64,000 nt of DNA, taken from positions 310,001 through 374,000 of the forward strand of contig JACKQL020000024.1 of the NCBI GenBank assembly GCA_018296165.2, written 5' to 3'. The translations under genes and the position numbers were made by a program. Numbering within the stretch: the stretch's first letter is position 1; the number at the start of each line of letters is the position of its first letter. Positions 53,047 through 64,000 of the stretch are shown here, piece after piece. The stretch comes from Termitomyces sp. T153 (taxonomy: Eukaryota; Basidiomycota; Agaricomycetes; Agaricales; Lyophyllaceae). Under the pieces are notes generated by a model. It worked only from the letters and a program-made list of their open reading frames with translations. It was not told the DNA's origin and did not search any database.

Positions 53047-54133
53047 TTCATCAAAGGCTGCATGAATATTTTCCAGCTCAAGATCATCTTGAGGAGCAAA
53101 GCCATTGAAATCTTCTTCTAAATCAGCTATATGTTGGCCCTCTCATAGTTGTAAAATTCTCTGAGCTAAAAGATGATTAAAAGGCCTATGTTCAGGATCT
53201 TGCTCTGCTAATATCTGCTCATATCTCTCTTGTCTCTGTCTTTGCTGAGCAGCAAGTCTTTGTTCCTCTGCTAATCTCTGATTATATCTTTCTTGCCTCT
53301 GTCTCATTTGTTGCTCAGCAACAAACCTCAATCTTTCTTGCTCCACTGCAGCTAATCCCTGTTGTTGTTGAGCAGCAAGCCTCTGTCTATTTTGTTCTTG
53401 AGCAACATTTCTTTGTCTTTCTTGCTCCTGAAAAGCTTCCAGTGCTCGTTGCTGTTGAGATGCATTATAATTAGACATCATTTCTCTATAAGCAATGTCT
53501 CCTCTTGTCAAGTTATTCAGTGCAGGATCAGCTTAACCACTGGAGATATCATGTAGTGGTCCAGGAATCCTTCTGTGTCCAGAAGAAGTAGATGCAATAG
53601 TAATATTAGGAGCAAGAGACACATGTGTTTGTCTGCTATGTCTAGGCTGATTCCTTCTGAAAACAGGTACAGCAGGCACATTTTGAGGAATAGGGTTTTG
53701 TAATGGAGCATCCCAACCCTCAGGTAAATGTGTTACAGGAGGTATATATATTCTGGCCCACAGGAGCATTGAAAGAAAAGGGATCATCAGCAATGGCTGG
53801 CTGCCTCATAGGTCTCTCAGAAGATCCAGAAGCCACATTATTTATAGGAGGGACATTAGTGCTCCTACTCTGTGCCATAGAATCAAAATGCACAGGTGGC
53901 ATAGGTGGCACAGGTGGCATAGCAGCATTGAACTGTTCAACATTATGAGAAGAAGCTCTATTACCTCTGTTTGCATGTTGATCATCAGAATCAGTCATTT
54001 GTAATTGTTGTAGTCTACTCTGAGAGCGAGACTGTTGTCTCTGACTCTCAGGAGTACTGGGTGGTTCCTGAGCAGGATGTTGCCTAAACTTTGTTGATGA
54101 AGAAAGAATAATAAATAGTTCATAAACACTCAC
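53047..54133 (-). pseudogene. Helitron N-terminal low-complexity region
   Basis: Gln/Arg/Glu-rich coiled-coil-like repeats (LAEEQRLAAQQRQRQERYEQ) at 53143-53511, in the same frame as the Rep domain but separated by a TGA (about 53143). Pro/Ser-rich pieces at 53533-54133 are in other frames. Its function is unknown; similar Gln-rich N-termini occur in fungal Helitron proteins. Confidence 0.6.
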
Positions 54134-55110
54134 ATGACAGTACCTTTCAGGGAAAATTGATAGGAAGTATTGGAAGCCCCCAATAAAAAGTGATGATTAA
54201 CCCTAAATTCAAGCTGATGATAACTATTATAATTTTTTAGAAAAATTAGATACATACTCAACAACTGTCCAAAAGTGAAGGGTTACAGCAGTAAAGGCCA
54301 AAGAACAGAAACTACCAAATTATCAGTCAAGTACAGTCTTTAATAAGCAGGGAACATTTCTATCTTACCTGAATGAGAGCCACATATAAAATGGCTCAAA
54401 TATAATTTAAAGATAAAATCCAATCCAAAATTCTAATGAAAGAACATGAAGATCAACTTTCAATCAACCCAGAGAAAGAGATCTACCTTAAAAGCAGAAA
54501 GCCAATAACTGGTTAGAAAAGAAAATGGATAATACTTGAATTATTTCTCAGACAAATATAGAAAAAGCATACCTGCAAAGCTACTGAACACTCAGAAAAG
54601 GAGCCTAATAAAGAATGTAGTGAAGTCTGATTTCAACCATGATTAGTCCATAAAAGTTACACTCAGAAAGGGAGTATACCTAGCCCAATTCAGCTTCAAT
54701 ATAGAAACAACCACCAAAATCAGCCATTGAACAATTAAGCAAAGAAAAGAAAGCTCACCTGAAAGAAGAGAAAGCTACTCAATGCTCAGAAAAAGTCTAA
54801 AGAAGGATGCAATAGTGAAAATCTGGTTATCAGCTATGATCAGTGATTGGAGATGACAAAAAGTAGAGCATACATGGCCAGTTAAGTGTAAAAACCTCCA
54901 AAAGAGGGTCAGTAGAGTCTATCAGGCCAATCAAAGTTTCTTCCCACAGTATCAGAGCAGAGAGAATGGTTGATGCTTCAGATTGGAAAGAGAGGTCAAA
55001 AGAAAGAGTGATTCGGTGTGATGATTGATCTTTGCCACACACCAAAGGAAAAGGCCGAAAATTAGAGGCCAGCCAAGTTACGTAATTTTACATAAGCATT
55101 ACATAAGGAA
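54134..55110. other. Helitron 5' leader region
   Basis: About 1 kb AT-rich, non-coding, with several degenerate direct repeats (for example CACTCAGAAAAGGAGCCTAA near 54590 and CAATGCTCAGAAAAAGTCTAA near 54780). Confidence 0.45.
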
Positions 55111-55233
55111 TCTTCCCAGGTTATTGGAAGATTGAGGCACAGCCACTTTCCCAGGGGTCGTCGCATAGTATATAGATTGCATTAATTGTACCTGGGTTTC
55201 TGAGGGTGTGTCTGGGTTGGCAAGCTGAGACAT
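55111..55233 (-). pseudogene. Gypsy 1 gag, N-terminal fragment
   Basis: 41 codons from ATG at 55233 (MSQLANPDTPSETQVQLMQ...). It is stranded next to the 5' LTR by the Helitron and reads in frame into the gag segment at 47487 once the Helitron is removed. Confidence 0.65.
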
Positions 55234-55339
55234 AGAACTACCTGGTGCTTAATCCTGGTGGGGAAGCAATAGATAGTGGCTCAGAGGTTCCTTGCAGCTA
55301 TGAGGGGCTTCCAGACCAGTTTTAGGAGACTTGTTCTGC

Positions 55340-55709
55340 TGTAAGGGCAACCTCCAGAGCAGCAGATTAGAGTCATGCAGCTAGCAGAGGGGAATCCAAA
55401 GTATATTAGCAGGAGTAGACCATGATACAGTCAGTAACTAATCACCTAGCAGAGGGAAATCCAAAGAGAACAAGTCTAAGGATCCCTACTGCTTGGTGCA
55501 GCACATCAATGGGTGGCAGAGGCATGGGAACTACTGTACAGAAGGCCAGAGCTAATCCTAGCCCTAGGACAATGATTGGTGAGGTAATACAGAGAACTCC
55601 ACCATTCTCTGGAGATCTCTAGGGTTCTGGAATGAGCCCCAGAGATGTTGAACAAGCTGCAGAGGCACTGGCATAGGTCATGAAGGTTGGAAATGGAAGT
55701 CCCCTGACA
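55340..55709 (-). repeat. 5' LTR of gypsy element 1 (right)
   Basis: 370 bases, TGTAAGGGCAAC...CCCCTGACA in plus orientation, followed by CATAT, the partner of the CATAT before the left LTR. It is more diverged from the left LTR than a recent insertion would show. Confidence 0.9.
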
Positions 55710-55714
55710 CATAT

Positions 55715-58360
55715 TCTACTACCCACTGTGTACCAGGCACTTGAAGGCTTGGGAAGCTTCCAAACTTGATACCAATAAACTGATCTTTGGTTGCTTTATT
55801 GGTGTTTCCATTCATGATTACCTAAAAAATTTGTATGACAGGATTGATGTCTAATATAAGGCCTGATAAGCTCTAATGTACTTGGTTATAGCTTCAATGT
55901 TACTGATCATCTTCAGGCATGCTGAAAGCTTTTTTAAGTGGGCAAATATCATATGCAATGCAACTCAGCGGCCCATCCTATTCCTTAAAATCATTTGATT
56001 AGTATCAATGTCAACTTTTTACTATAGCTCAGTTCTGCTACACTTTTGTCTTCTCAATAGAGGCATGAACTCAAACTCCCAATTCCTTGATATACCAACC
56101 TTACTATGCACATCAAGAAATTGGACCTCACATCTATAGCCACCTTTAATTTGGGATTCAAGCTGGAAAAGTCTAGCCAAGAACAAATACTCCTTTTGAA
56201 GTATAACATGAGACAAATTCATTTCAATTGCAATACTACCTATATCACACAATTCTTGCATGCTAAGTTCCCTGATTTTCATGATGCACTGAAATATGAT
56301 GCACTGAAATGTATGTTTTTTATATCAGCCATGTGGTCTGCTTATATAACACCACACACATGACAAAACATGAAAAGTGGTGATGATGCTTTAATAATCC
56401 CTTTCCAATACTCTTTCAAATCAAGGTTTATCAAGCATCACTCATCTGTTTTCTTCAACACAATATATCTAACACATGACCACCTGATCACAAACTATAC
56501 ACTGTCCAAATCAGAAAGCCTATGGATCCTTGGGAACAGGAGCTAGCATACAGCTATCAGCAATCCAACCTATCAAAACATACATATATGTCATAGTAGT
56601 GAGCAAAAAATCCTGTTTCAGCCTGTTAACAAAGGATTATCAACTTTATACATTCCATGTTAATACTGCTTTCCAAAGCTTTTTCCATTTCAAGCCAATC
56701 TTCAATGCTCTCTTCACCAATGGTTCCATTAGCATAATAAATTAAACCCACCATCTTGTTCCACAGACTGTCATAATGTAGTAAACATCCATTGAGAGCA
56801 GGAAAAGTTTGAGAGATGATCAGAAATAAGTTGACTCTAAGGTATAAGAATTGATTAGTGTCAAACTATAAGAATTCACACTTTCAAGTCTGAACATACA
56901 CTTTGAAATCAGAAAGCCAGCATACAGCTATCAGCACTCCAGTCCAAATATAGCCTCACTTTGTTTGGTTAATGATTTGATTGTACAATTCAATGTTGGT
57001 ACCACCTAACATCATAGAATACACATTCCAAGATTAGCAATCAAATTCAAGTCAGATTTATAGTCAAAACATATCATATGTCATAAACCTCACACAAGTC
57101 CTCCAGAGACCATAGTTGCCTAGGAATATTCATGGGGCAACTATTCTCCTTTCTAAAGAATAAGTAGAAGCTTCTAAGAGTCAAAGAAACATCTTATACC
57201 ACTTTTTTGGCCATTTTTGATCATCATTGTTCTGAACTTTTTTGATAAGAAATACATGCATGAGAGCTGAGCAAGCTGCTCATCTGCCAATATGAGGAGC
57301 TTGGGCTCTTTAGCTTTGGCCTTGCCCTTCTTTTTGGAAAAGAGGTGCCACTTGACCATCTTCTACTCAGTCAACAAGGAGGATTCGACCTCCTTTGCCA
57401 ATATGGAAGGCAATGGCATGGTTGCCTTCTCCTTGCCTTTACTCTTAGCAGGGGCAGCCACTGGATGCCCTGACATACTTGACAAAGAAGAAGGGTACTT
57501 GACAAAGAAGAAGAGTACTTGACAAAGAAGAAGGATATTTGACAAAGAAGAAGGGTACCTGACAAAGAAGGAATGTCTCTGGCATCCTTTCTCAAGTGAG
57601 AAAAAATACAAAACTTGGCATACTCATACTTTTCAGACTAGAAATGTAAGGGTTTCATTTTCTAACAGATCTGTAAGATATTGGTGGAAGCCAAAGTCAT
57701 CCAAAATCTCATTTCATATCTGAGTCACTGACAGTAAGGGAAGCTCCTACAAAAACTTGTCCAGAAATTTCTCAGAATCTACAATAACAGACAACATATG
57801 GCCTAAAGAAAAAGTCTCATTTTCTTTGATTTTTCTTTTATCCTTTAGACAACAGTGCTACACTAAAAGCCATGTACTACTGATATTTTTCCACTGGAAT
57901 TTCTTAGGACAGTGCCTTCAGCCACCTGGGGCTCAGCTCATCTTGTGTATTGTTGCCTTGTCTGGCATATTGACCAACATCTAGGCCTTAGGTGAGGAAT
58001 ATGGAGTTCAACAAATTTATGAGCTATCCATGCATGTAACATCTCAACGCATAAATTTACGTTGAAAACTGTCATACACCAATCAAATGGCTCAAATGGT
58101 ATTTCTAACACTGCACTGTCAATCTTTCAGAATTTTGCCTGAATGGGCCTCAAGTCCTCAAAGTTAGTACTTAGATTTTGCAAAATTTCCCTCTTAAATC
58201 TGCTATTTTGCAGACAAGTTTGTCACAGGAGCTTTCTGGGGATCTTGCAATAGTAAATGATTTCTTTTGTAAATTACAAGTGACTGGCATAGCTTGCTGA
58301 GATCAAAGAACCTCAGGCTTGTCAGAAAGCCTGAAACACTTCCATTTCCGGATTGTATGG
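55715..58360. other. AT-rich region without recognised genes
   Basis: 2.6 kb of AT-rich sequence with only short open frames. It includes a small tandem repeat (57478-57570) and a single diverged copy of the Helitron-array core (about 56948-56995). It may consist of old transposon remains. Confidence 0.45.
57478..57570. repeat. 20-base tandem repeat, about 5 copies
   Basis: Unit close to TTGACAAAGAAGAAGGGTAC repeated about 4.5 times with few changes, in otherwise non-repetitive AT-rich sequence. Confidence 0.9.
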
Positions 58361-59229
58361 TGATGTGAAATTGGCAAAATTGGCTTAGTTTTCAGACTCA
58401 GCTCAAAACTCCAACTCACAAAGGTGTTCGGGACTTTGTTTCACATAGCTCACTCTAAAAGTGTTGTACAAAGTAGATTTTTAATTGATTTAGATTACAA
58501 ACTCAACCGGGTCAAGTCTGATCACAAGGCTCAAGCAAAATATAATAAATTTTAAGCCTGAAGAAAATAATAGTTTATTGGCCTAAGAAACCCGCTCCCT
58601 GGGGATTTCCAAGCTGTAGCTAGTACTTTGCTTGTCCAATAGGCTCAGAAATCCTCTCCTTTTATACCCCTCAGTCTGTGCACAGACCATGGCTTTTCCA
58701 CATGTTTTCATCATCATCTGGGAGTGTGGTCAACTGGTTGGTGGGCTGGGCTGCATGGTCGGGCCTTGACATGCACTTATTTTTGGCATCAGCAATTCGG
58801 ATTTGATCATGCCAAGGCCTAGGCTGCTCTTTTGTCTGTCCCTTTTTCTCCCCCTTTGTCTTCTCCTCCTGCCTGCTGATCCTTATCAATGTGGACTTGA
58901 GGGCTGTTTAGTTTAAGTTGGTTGGTCAGAGAAGGGAGGGGCTAGCCCTGGATGGAGGGGAAGCTCGGATTGTTAGCTGAGATCAATTCTTGGCCCCTGC
59001 CATCAAAATTTGATGGCTGGCTTCCCAGCTGTTGTCAACTGACTTTTGGGTTCATCCTTGGTTTTACATGGGAGGTTTTACTTTGAGGTATGCCTTACGT
59101 TTACAGTTTTCAACGTTTTTCACCAGCTTACAGTTTTCAGCTGTTTTTATTTGTAAAGTATATTGTTTTATAATATACTTTGACTAGGCTTTTTCCTCTA
59201 CCAATCTCATTGTTGAGACCGGTGTATCA
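58361..59229 (-). repeat. Probable 3' LTR of gypsy element 2
   Basis: On the minus strand it begins TGATACACCGG right after a polypurine tract, and could end at TTTCACATCA (58361), so TGAT/ATCA tips. It contains GGTATAAAAGG (about 58662-58672) as TATA box and CCAATAAACT (about 58578) as polyadenylation signal, in correct order. The left limit is tentative because the partner LTR is outside the window. Confidence 0.5.
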
Positions 59230-59245
59230 CTTCCCCCACACCACC
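59230..59245 (-). other. Polypurine tract of gypsy element 2
   Basis: Minus strand GTGTGGGGGAAG directly abuts the TG of the presumed LTR, the usual position for second-strand priming. Confidence 0.65.
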
Positions 59246-59513
59246 TACTGACTGCCCTCAGTCAGCCACCCAGTTTGGGTAAGCCACCTAGATTCCGATC
59301 TCTGACTTTTCTCCTACAAAAATTGTTCTTCTTCAAAAAAAAAACATTTTTCTCCCTAGAATCCCTTTTTCCTCTGACTACCACTTTCCATATGCAAAAC
59401 CCTTGCCACATGACTTGGCCATAAAAGCATTTGATGCCCTCTTGCTACTATAACACCTGAGAATGAGTGCCTTTTAAGTTTCACTTATTTTTCTAAGTTA
59501 CTTCTCTTAAGCA

Positions 59514-60767
59514 TCAATTTTCAAGGTTATTATCCTGGACACTCAGTTCTTGATCTGATGGCTCATGGAGCTTTATAGATCCAAATGAAATGTCAGGTAT
59601 AGCTTTCTCTGTAGGTCTTTGGATTTCTTCCCTCAGCTCTTTTAACTTTTCTGGAGTGATATTCACCCACTGCTCTAGGCTTTGGAATAGCTCCAATTGT
59701 CTTTGAGCTCTGTAAGGGACCACCCTAAATGCTGCCACTCTGGTCTGCCAGACTGAACCATCCAGTTCTGCCACAATGTAATTACCCCCTCTAGTCTTAG
59801 CAATTACTACCATTGGACCATGAAAATGGGAAAGCATTTTAGCACTGTGTGAACTTTCTGTAATCATATTTTTGACCAAGACCAAGTCCAAGGGTTTGAA
59901 GTTGAAGTCTTTAATAGAGTTTTTATGCTCTTCTGCAAACTTCAAGGCCCATTGGAGTTTGTCCTTCCCAACTCTTTCTCTCATCTCTTCTATATGTTGG
60001 TGGTGCTTGGCTAAGGCCCTAGCACAATAACCAATCAACTCTTCTGTAGATAATGGGCCTTCTGGTAATTCTATTAACCAGGTAGCCTCTACCAAGTCCA
60101 AAGGTAGAGTTGGATGAGCTCCAGTGACCATGAAGTATGGTGAACATCCAAATCTCTGCCAAATAGTAATGTGATCACTCCACATTACATGGAAGAAGAA
60201 CCAAAATCATTTAGTGCGATCTTCACAAGCCTTGAATAAAGCTTACCTAACATCCCAATGTGGTCTTTCAATTTTGCCATTAGCTTGAGAGTTGTATGGA
60301 GAGATGGCAATGCCCCTGATTCCATATTTATTCTCTATCCAAGCTGTGACCTTTTTGAATTGTCCAGCATTGTCAGTGATGATCTCTGCAATGCAACCCC
60401 AGTGACAAATCACATCCTCAAACAACTATTGACCAATTGTTTTATGGTTTTCCTTGTGCAGAGGCCTCCCTTCCATCCATGAAGACAATGCACCCCTACC
60501 ATGGACAATATACTTGCAGCCATTGGAAGCTGGAGTCATGTGCATGGTATCAATGTGAATTGTTTGGAAGATAGAGGGTGTATAGGTTACTGTGGGAGCT
60601 CTGTTTACAACTGTCTTCTGATGTATCTGGCAGTTGTGGCAAGTCCCAACATACCACTGTACATCTCCATCAATCCCTGGCCACCAAAATTGTTCTTATA
60701 TTAACATTTTGGTTGCATAAGTCCCTCTATGCCCTAAGGCATCATGGGCTGATTTAAGCATGAACAT
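59514..60767 (-). pseudogene. Gypsy 2 integrase
   Basis: One frame with stops. The zinc region reads SAHDALGHRGTYATKML ... WWPGIDGDVQWYVGTCHNC. The core has IHIDTMHM (first Asp), IITDNAGQFKK (second Asp) and NSQANGKIER (Glu), so the DDE triad is intact. The C-terminal 223 codons (59514-60185) are open: WQRFGCSPYFMVTGAHPTLPLDL, then GNYIVAELDGSVWQTRVAAFRVVPY. Interrupting stops are at sites where TGG or CAA/CAG would be one transition away. Confidence 0.88.
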
Positions 60768-61988
60768 TCACTTATCAATATTGACTACTAGCTTATGTCT
60801 AGCCTCATGATTGCATTTGTACAGTCTCCCCTTTTGATCAAAGAAGAACTGTCTTGCAAACCTCTTGAACTTGTCTGGGTCCCAGCCCTTCAAACCTTCA
60901 GGTTCTTTGCTTGGGTCTTGTAGCCAGCTTTGTACAATTGGTAGCAAGTCCTCCCACTGTTCACTCTCACCCCCCTTCCTATGTTCTAAGTAGGCTTGTA
61001 AGTCTGCTTCCTTCTCTTCCTCAGTACCTTCTGTGGGTAACAGAGGCTGAGAGAGAGATAGTACTGCAACAGGATCTATTCTAGATGTCTGTTGCTGACT
61101 TAGAACTGCCTTCCTAAGTTCCACCTCTTGAGACCTTGCTCCATCAAGTTCCTGTTCAAAGTCTGATACTTCAGTAGCTACTGTATGTAGATAGCCACCT
61201 CTAGTGTCAATTTGATCTGCAAACTCTTCAAGTGCTAAGGGTTCCCAATCCTCCCATCCTGGTTCATTATTGGTTTTAGCTGGATATTCAAAGTGCATAG
61301 TCTTTGGGTTGTCCACCAACTCTGGATTAACAGGTGGGTACTCCTCATCTCCTGGCTGCTTGAGCCTCCTAGACAGGCCATCCACACTAAAGGTTTTTCC
61401 TAGCACATGCCTTAACATAAAATGATAGAGTAGTACATCCTCAATCCATCTCATGATAGTGGCATTAGGTCCTACTCCAGGATTGCTTAGCATTCCCTTC
61501 AAATACTTGGCATCTGTCTCCACTACAAGCTTCCTACAACCAACCAGCCAATACTTATTAGCCTGCAAGGCTCTCATCAAACCATAGAGTTCTCTTTTTG
61601 GTTGTGAGAATCTTGCCTCCCTCTCATTCAAGGTGATGGATCCTAGCTTAGCACAAGTGCGTTGCTTAGGATTGTCTGGAACTTCCTGGAATATTCCAAA
61701 GCCCACTGCCATCCAAGAAGTGTCAACTGATAAGACCACTGCCCCTCCTGACTCATAGTCAAGTGATTTTAAAGGTGCACTTTCAGCTAGCAACTTCTTC
61801 AACTGAGACATTGCTAACTGCTGTTCCCCACCCCAAACAAATGGTGTGTGATTTTGAGTCAATTTGTTGATGGGTGCAGCCACTTTAGCATAGTCTTTAA
61901 TGAACATCCTAAAGGTACTACAAGTACCTAGGAAAGCTCTGACATCTGACTTGTCCTGGCAATCACCCCACCCCATAACAATGGCCAA
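60768..61988 (-). pseudogene. Gypsy 2 RNase H and linker
   Basis: Starts DVRAFLGTCSTFRMFIKDYAKVAAPINKL (connection domain), then VVLSVDTSWMAVGFGIFQ (RNase H Asp), REARFSQPKRELYGLMRAL (Glu) and LVVETDAKYLKGML (Asp). 406 codons open; the linker to integrase is long and acidic. A TGA (61989-61991) separates it from RT in the same frame. Confidence 0.9.
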
Positions 61989-63314
61989 TCACTTGGTCTC
62001 AGGTTTCTGTCCCTCATAGGAACACCTGTGTCCAACCACTACAATCTCATCTGCACAGACTACTGACTTCCTCCCAGAGAAAGTTCCTCCAGCATATTTG
62101 ATTCTTTGTAACACTCTGTTTACATTCTGCAGATGTTCCCATACAAATCTCCTAATGCCTGGGTTTTCTGAGATAACCTCATAGCCTCCATCTGGCAATT
62201 CATACCTGTGAGGTGGACCTCTGATTGGCACATCATCAATATATGGCCAAGTTATATGAGGTATCTCATCTTTCAAGATGAAGGTAATGTCATCATGAAA
62301 GATTGGTACTGAATTTGTCCAGCCCATTGGCAGGGTTACCAATCTTAGAGCACCAAAGGGTGTCTGGAAGGTGGTATAGTCCCTAGACTTCACATCCAAC
62401 ACTCTCTCATCATATCCCACATACAAGTCAAAGATCCCTCCACAGGCCCTGCCAGCAAAGTGACTAGCTAACTCTTCAGTTGCTAGTGGCAACCCAGAAT
62501 GTGCTATGGTCACTTTGTTTAAAGGTTCCAAGCTGTGAACTATCCTCAAACTCTCACCATCCTTCTTCAATACTGTGAGCCACTGGGATCTGTATGAAGA
62601 GTTGGATGGCTCATACACTCCTGCCTCAATTTTCTGCTTTATCATCTGGCAGATTTTATCCCTGAGTCCAGGAGCAATGGGAATGTTCTTCAATACCCAA
62701 GGGGTGTGAGGAATTACTAGCATTACTACAGGAGGGAAGAATTCCTCCTTGAGCCTACCTCTTTGAGAATCATCCCATGCAAAAGCCTCATTCTGCAGCA
62801 TCATTAGATGATGTACTGCCTTCATCTCTTCTGGCCATAGGAAACCTTCACCATGTGCTTGGTCAATGATCTCCTTGCACTCAGCAGTGTACCTCCCTGT
62901 GGGTTTGAAATCAGGTGGGTTTGGGTCCAACTGTGGCATGTCTGCTAGTGGATCCCCAGTGATACACCTTTCAATTCTAAACTCCTCAGGAGAGGTTCCT
63001 AGTACAGGTTTCACCTTTCTAGCAATAGGTTTGTATTTCTTAGAAAATACTTGTACAGTTTCTCCCATACCTGCTTCTAACACTAGGCTTCCCTGCTGTA
63101 CTAAGATTTCTTCCAACTTCTCTGATATCTGACACAGCTGCCCATTTAGATAAGCTGCTAATGTCTTCTCATCTCTTCCTCCCACATCTCCCTCTGCAGC
63201 AAAGGCCTGCAGATACACATCTCTCAACTCCTGGTTCTTGAACCCACTATGATTTATAGTGTATCCAGTCACCACTACTTCATCATTCTTCTTCTCTCCA
63301 ATCATTACTGCCAC
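61989..63314 (-). pseudogene. Gypsy 2 reverse transcriptase
   Basis: 441 codons open. KQKIEAGVYEPSNSSYRSQW, VHSLEPLNKVTI, GIFDLYVGYDER (motif A), TLPMGWTNSVPIFHDD (motif B) and WPYIDDVPIRGP (motif C, YIDD intact). The N-terminal part is an acidic linker from protease. Confidence 0.9.
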
Positions 63315-63346
63315 CTCTCCCTGGTCACTGACCAGATCATTGAGAA

Positions 63347-63933
63347 TTAAAATTTTGGATCACTATCTCCCCCAACACCTGCCTTTGGCACCTTCCCTCT
63401 TTGAAGAGTAGGCAGGGCTGTCCTGCGACCAGTATTAGGATCTCTGATAGTTATGATGGCACTGCCATCTTGAAGATTTTGTATGTTGCTTTCTGTCAGT
63501 GTGTCAAAAGGACAACCCAACAAGACAGTATAAGCTGGCTTGACAAAGATATGCACTTGTAGATAAATAGTGAAGCCTTCAGCAAAGTAAATGGCACATT
63601 TTTGGCTAAACCAACTGATGTATTCACTTGACTGTTGGCACTTTCCATCCTTAAGCATATGTCTGAATCCCAAGTTAACCCTAAATGAAGTGCCTCATCT
63701 AGTGCCATACAGACTATCTGAGAACCACTATTTAGAATTGTCTCTACTTGTCCCCTCTGATTGACAATGGGGTTCAAGGATCTCAACACTTGCAAATCTC
63801 TAGCCACATACACCACTACTGGCTTTTCTCCTGGAGGGATATTTTCCAAGTAAGTGGCCACACAATCCTGATGCACTACTGCACCAGTAGGCAAATCATC
63901 CTGTGTCCCATCTGCAATGAAATAGGTTGCCAT
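63347..63933 (-). pseudogene. Gypsy 2 retropepsin-type protease
   Basis: Two overlapping frames joined by a frameshift near 63580-63600. The first gives VETILNSGSQIVCM, where the catalytic DSG is NSG. The second gives FAEGFTIYLQVHIFVKPAYTVLLGCPFDTL, the usual C-terminal half (normally LLGRPF). Confidence 0.8.
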
Positions 63934-64000
63934 TGGTAGGTCATTGACATCTACTTTGTCAGGTGGTTTCTTCTCCCTTACAGTCTGCTGTTGAACTGCT

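Larger units (their letters stand above)
47488..55110 (-). mobile_element. Helitron (Rep/Pif1) inserted in gypsy gag
   Basis: On the minus strand it starts TTCCTTATGTAATGC (55110) and ends in a strong hairpin followed by GTCA (47488). The limits were set by gag: excising 47488-55110 joins the gag start (55233-55111) in frame to SLTHYTT at 47487, at an A|T site with no duplication, as expected for rolling-circle insertion. One base is ambiguous because T occurs at both ends, so the element may begin with TC. It encodes a Rep HUH nuclease and a Pif1-type helicase, now broken by stops. I do not see a classic CTRR end. Confidence 0.8.
39095..55709 (-). mobile_element. Ty3/gypsy (chromovirus-like) element carrying two nested insertions
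   Basis: The outer limits are LTRs at 39095-39524 and 55340-55709, flanked by CATAT on both outer sides (39090-39094 and 55710-55714), so the 16.6 kb unit is one insertion. On the minus strand the order is: 5' LTR (right), gag start (55233), Helitron insertion, gag middle, LINE insertion, gag zinc knuckle, protease, RNase H, integrase, chromodomain, polypurine tract and 3' LTR (left). The own sequence of the element is only about 4.6 kb because the reverse transcriptase domain is missing and the rest is nested DNA. Frame breaks and stops occur along gag-pol, so it is inactive. Confidence 0.88.
59514..64000 (-). mobile_element. Ty3/gypsy element 2, pol region (continues past right edge)
   Basis: Order on the minus strand is protease, reverse transcriptase, RNase H, integrase, then polypurine tract and LTR, the Ty3/gypsy order. 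It belongs to a different lineage from gypsy 1 (no chromodomain seen, different protease and RT). Several in-frame stops and one frameshift make it inactive. Confidence 0.88.

Noticed and set aside
39095..55709. A giant cargo-carrying mobile element (Starship-like or captured gene cluster)
   Set aside because: There is no tyrosine recombinase captain and no cargo genes; all content is explained by gypsy, LINE and Helitron parts.

Overview
This window comes from a filamentous basidiomycete, most likely an Agaricomycete. Protein-coding genes are split by many short introns (about 45-60 bases, GT...AG). The gene types fit that group: a patatin/NB-ARC NLR-like gene, a short BTB-domain gene and F-box/LRR relics. 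The mobile elements (gag-like LTR elements, Ty3/gypsy, a LINE with an RNase H domain, a Rep/Pif1 Helitron) are also typical. Gene models below were built by eye from codon phase, splice signals and family conservation; no database search was run.

Bases 1-30.3 kb are a gene-rich housekeeping block. In order: a patatin/NB-ARC gene cut by the left edge (-); about 3 kb with nothing recognised; a decayed ESF2-like rRNA-processing gene (-); a Ypp1/TTC7-like TPR protein (+); a 2 kb gap; the largest subunit of RNA polymerase III in 20 exons (-), divergent from proteasome subunit alpha-1 (+); a small Kgd4/Ymr31-like mitochondrial protein (-); a tRNA-Leu(CAG) (-); F-box/LRR-like relics (-); a Rab escort protein (-), divergent from a nucleolin/Nsr1-like protein (+); a disordered unknown protein (-); and arginyl-tRNA synthetase (-).

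Bases 31-64 kb are almost entirely transposon. (i) A 6,255-base LTR element (31407-37661; LTRs of 1,125 bases each; target duplication AGAGC) with a gag-like gene and no visible pol sits inside the last exon of a BTB-domain gene that is otherwise open. (ii) A Ty3/gypsy element (39095-55709; target duplication CATAT) runs on the minus strand. It has lost its reverse transcriptase domain and was then hit twice inside gag: by a LINE (42328-46747, + strand, poly-A tail, 11-base target duplication) and by a Helitron (about 47488-55110, - strand, with a 3' hairpin and a 60-base tandem array). (iii) After an AT-rich gap, a second gypsy element (about 58361 to beyond the right edge, - strand) shows a probable 3' LTR, polypurine tract and a full set of PR-RT-RNase H-IN domains broken by stops.

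The nesting gives a relative history: the gypsy inserted, and the LINE and Helitron later inserted into it. Differences between the two LTRs of element (i), and many of the stops in the other elements, look like C-to-T/G-to-A transitions. That would fit methylation-linked decay.
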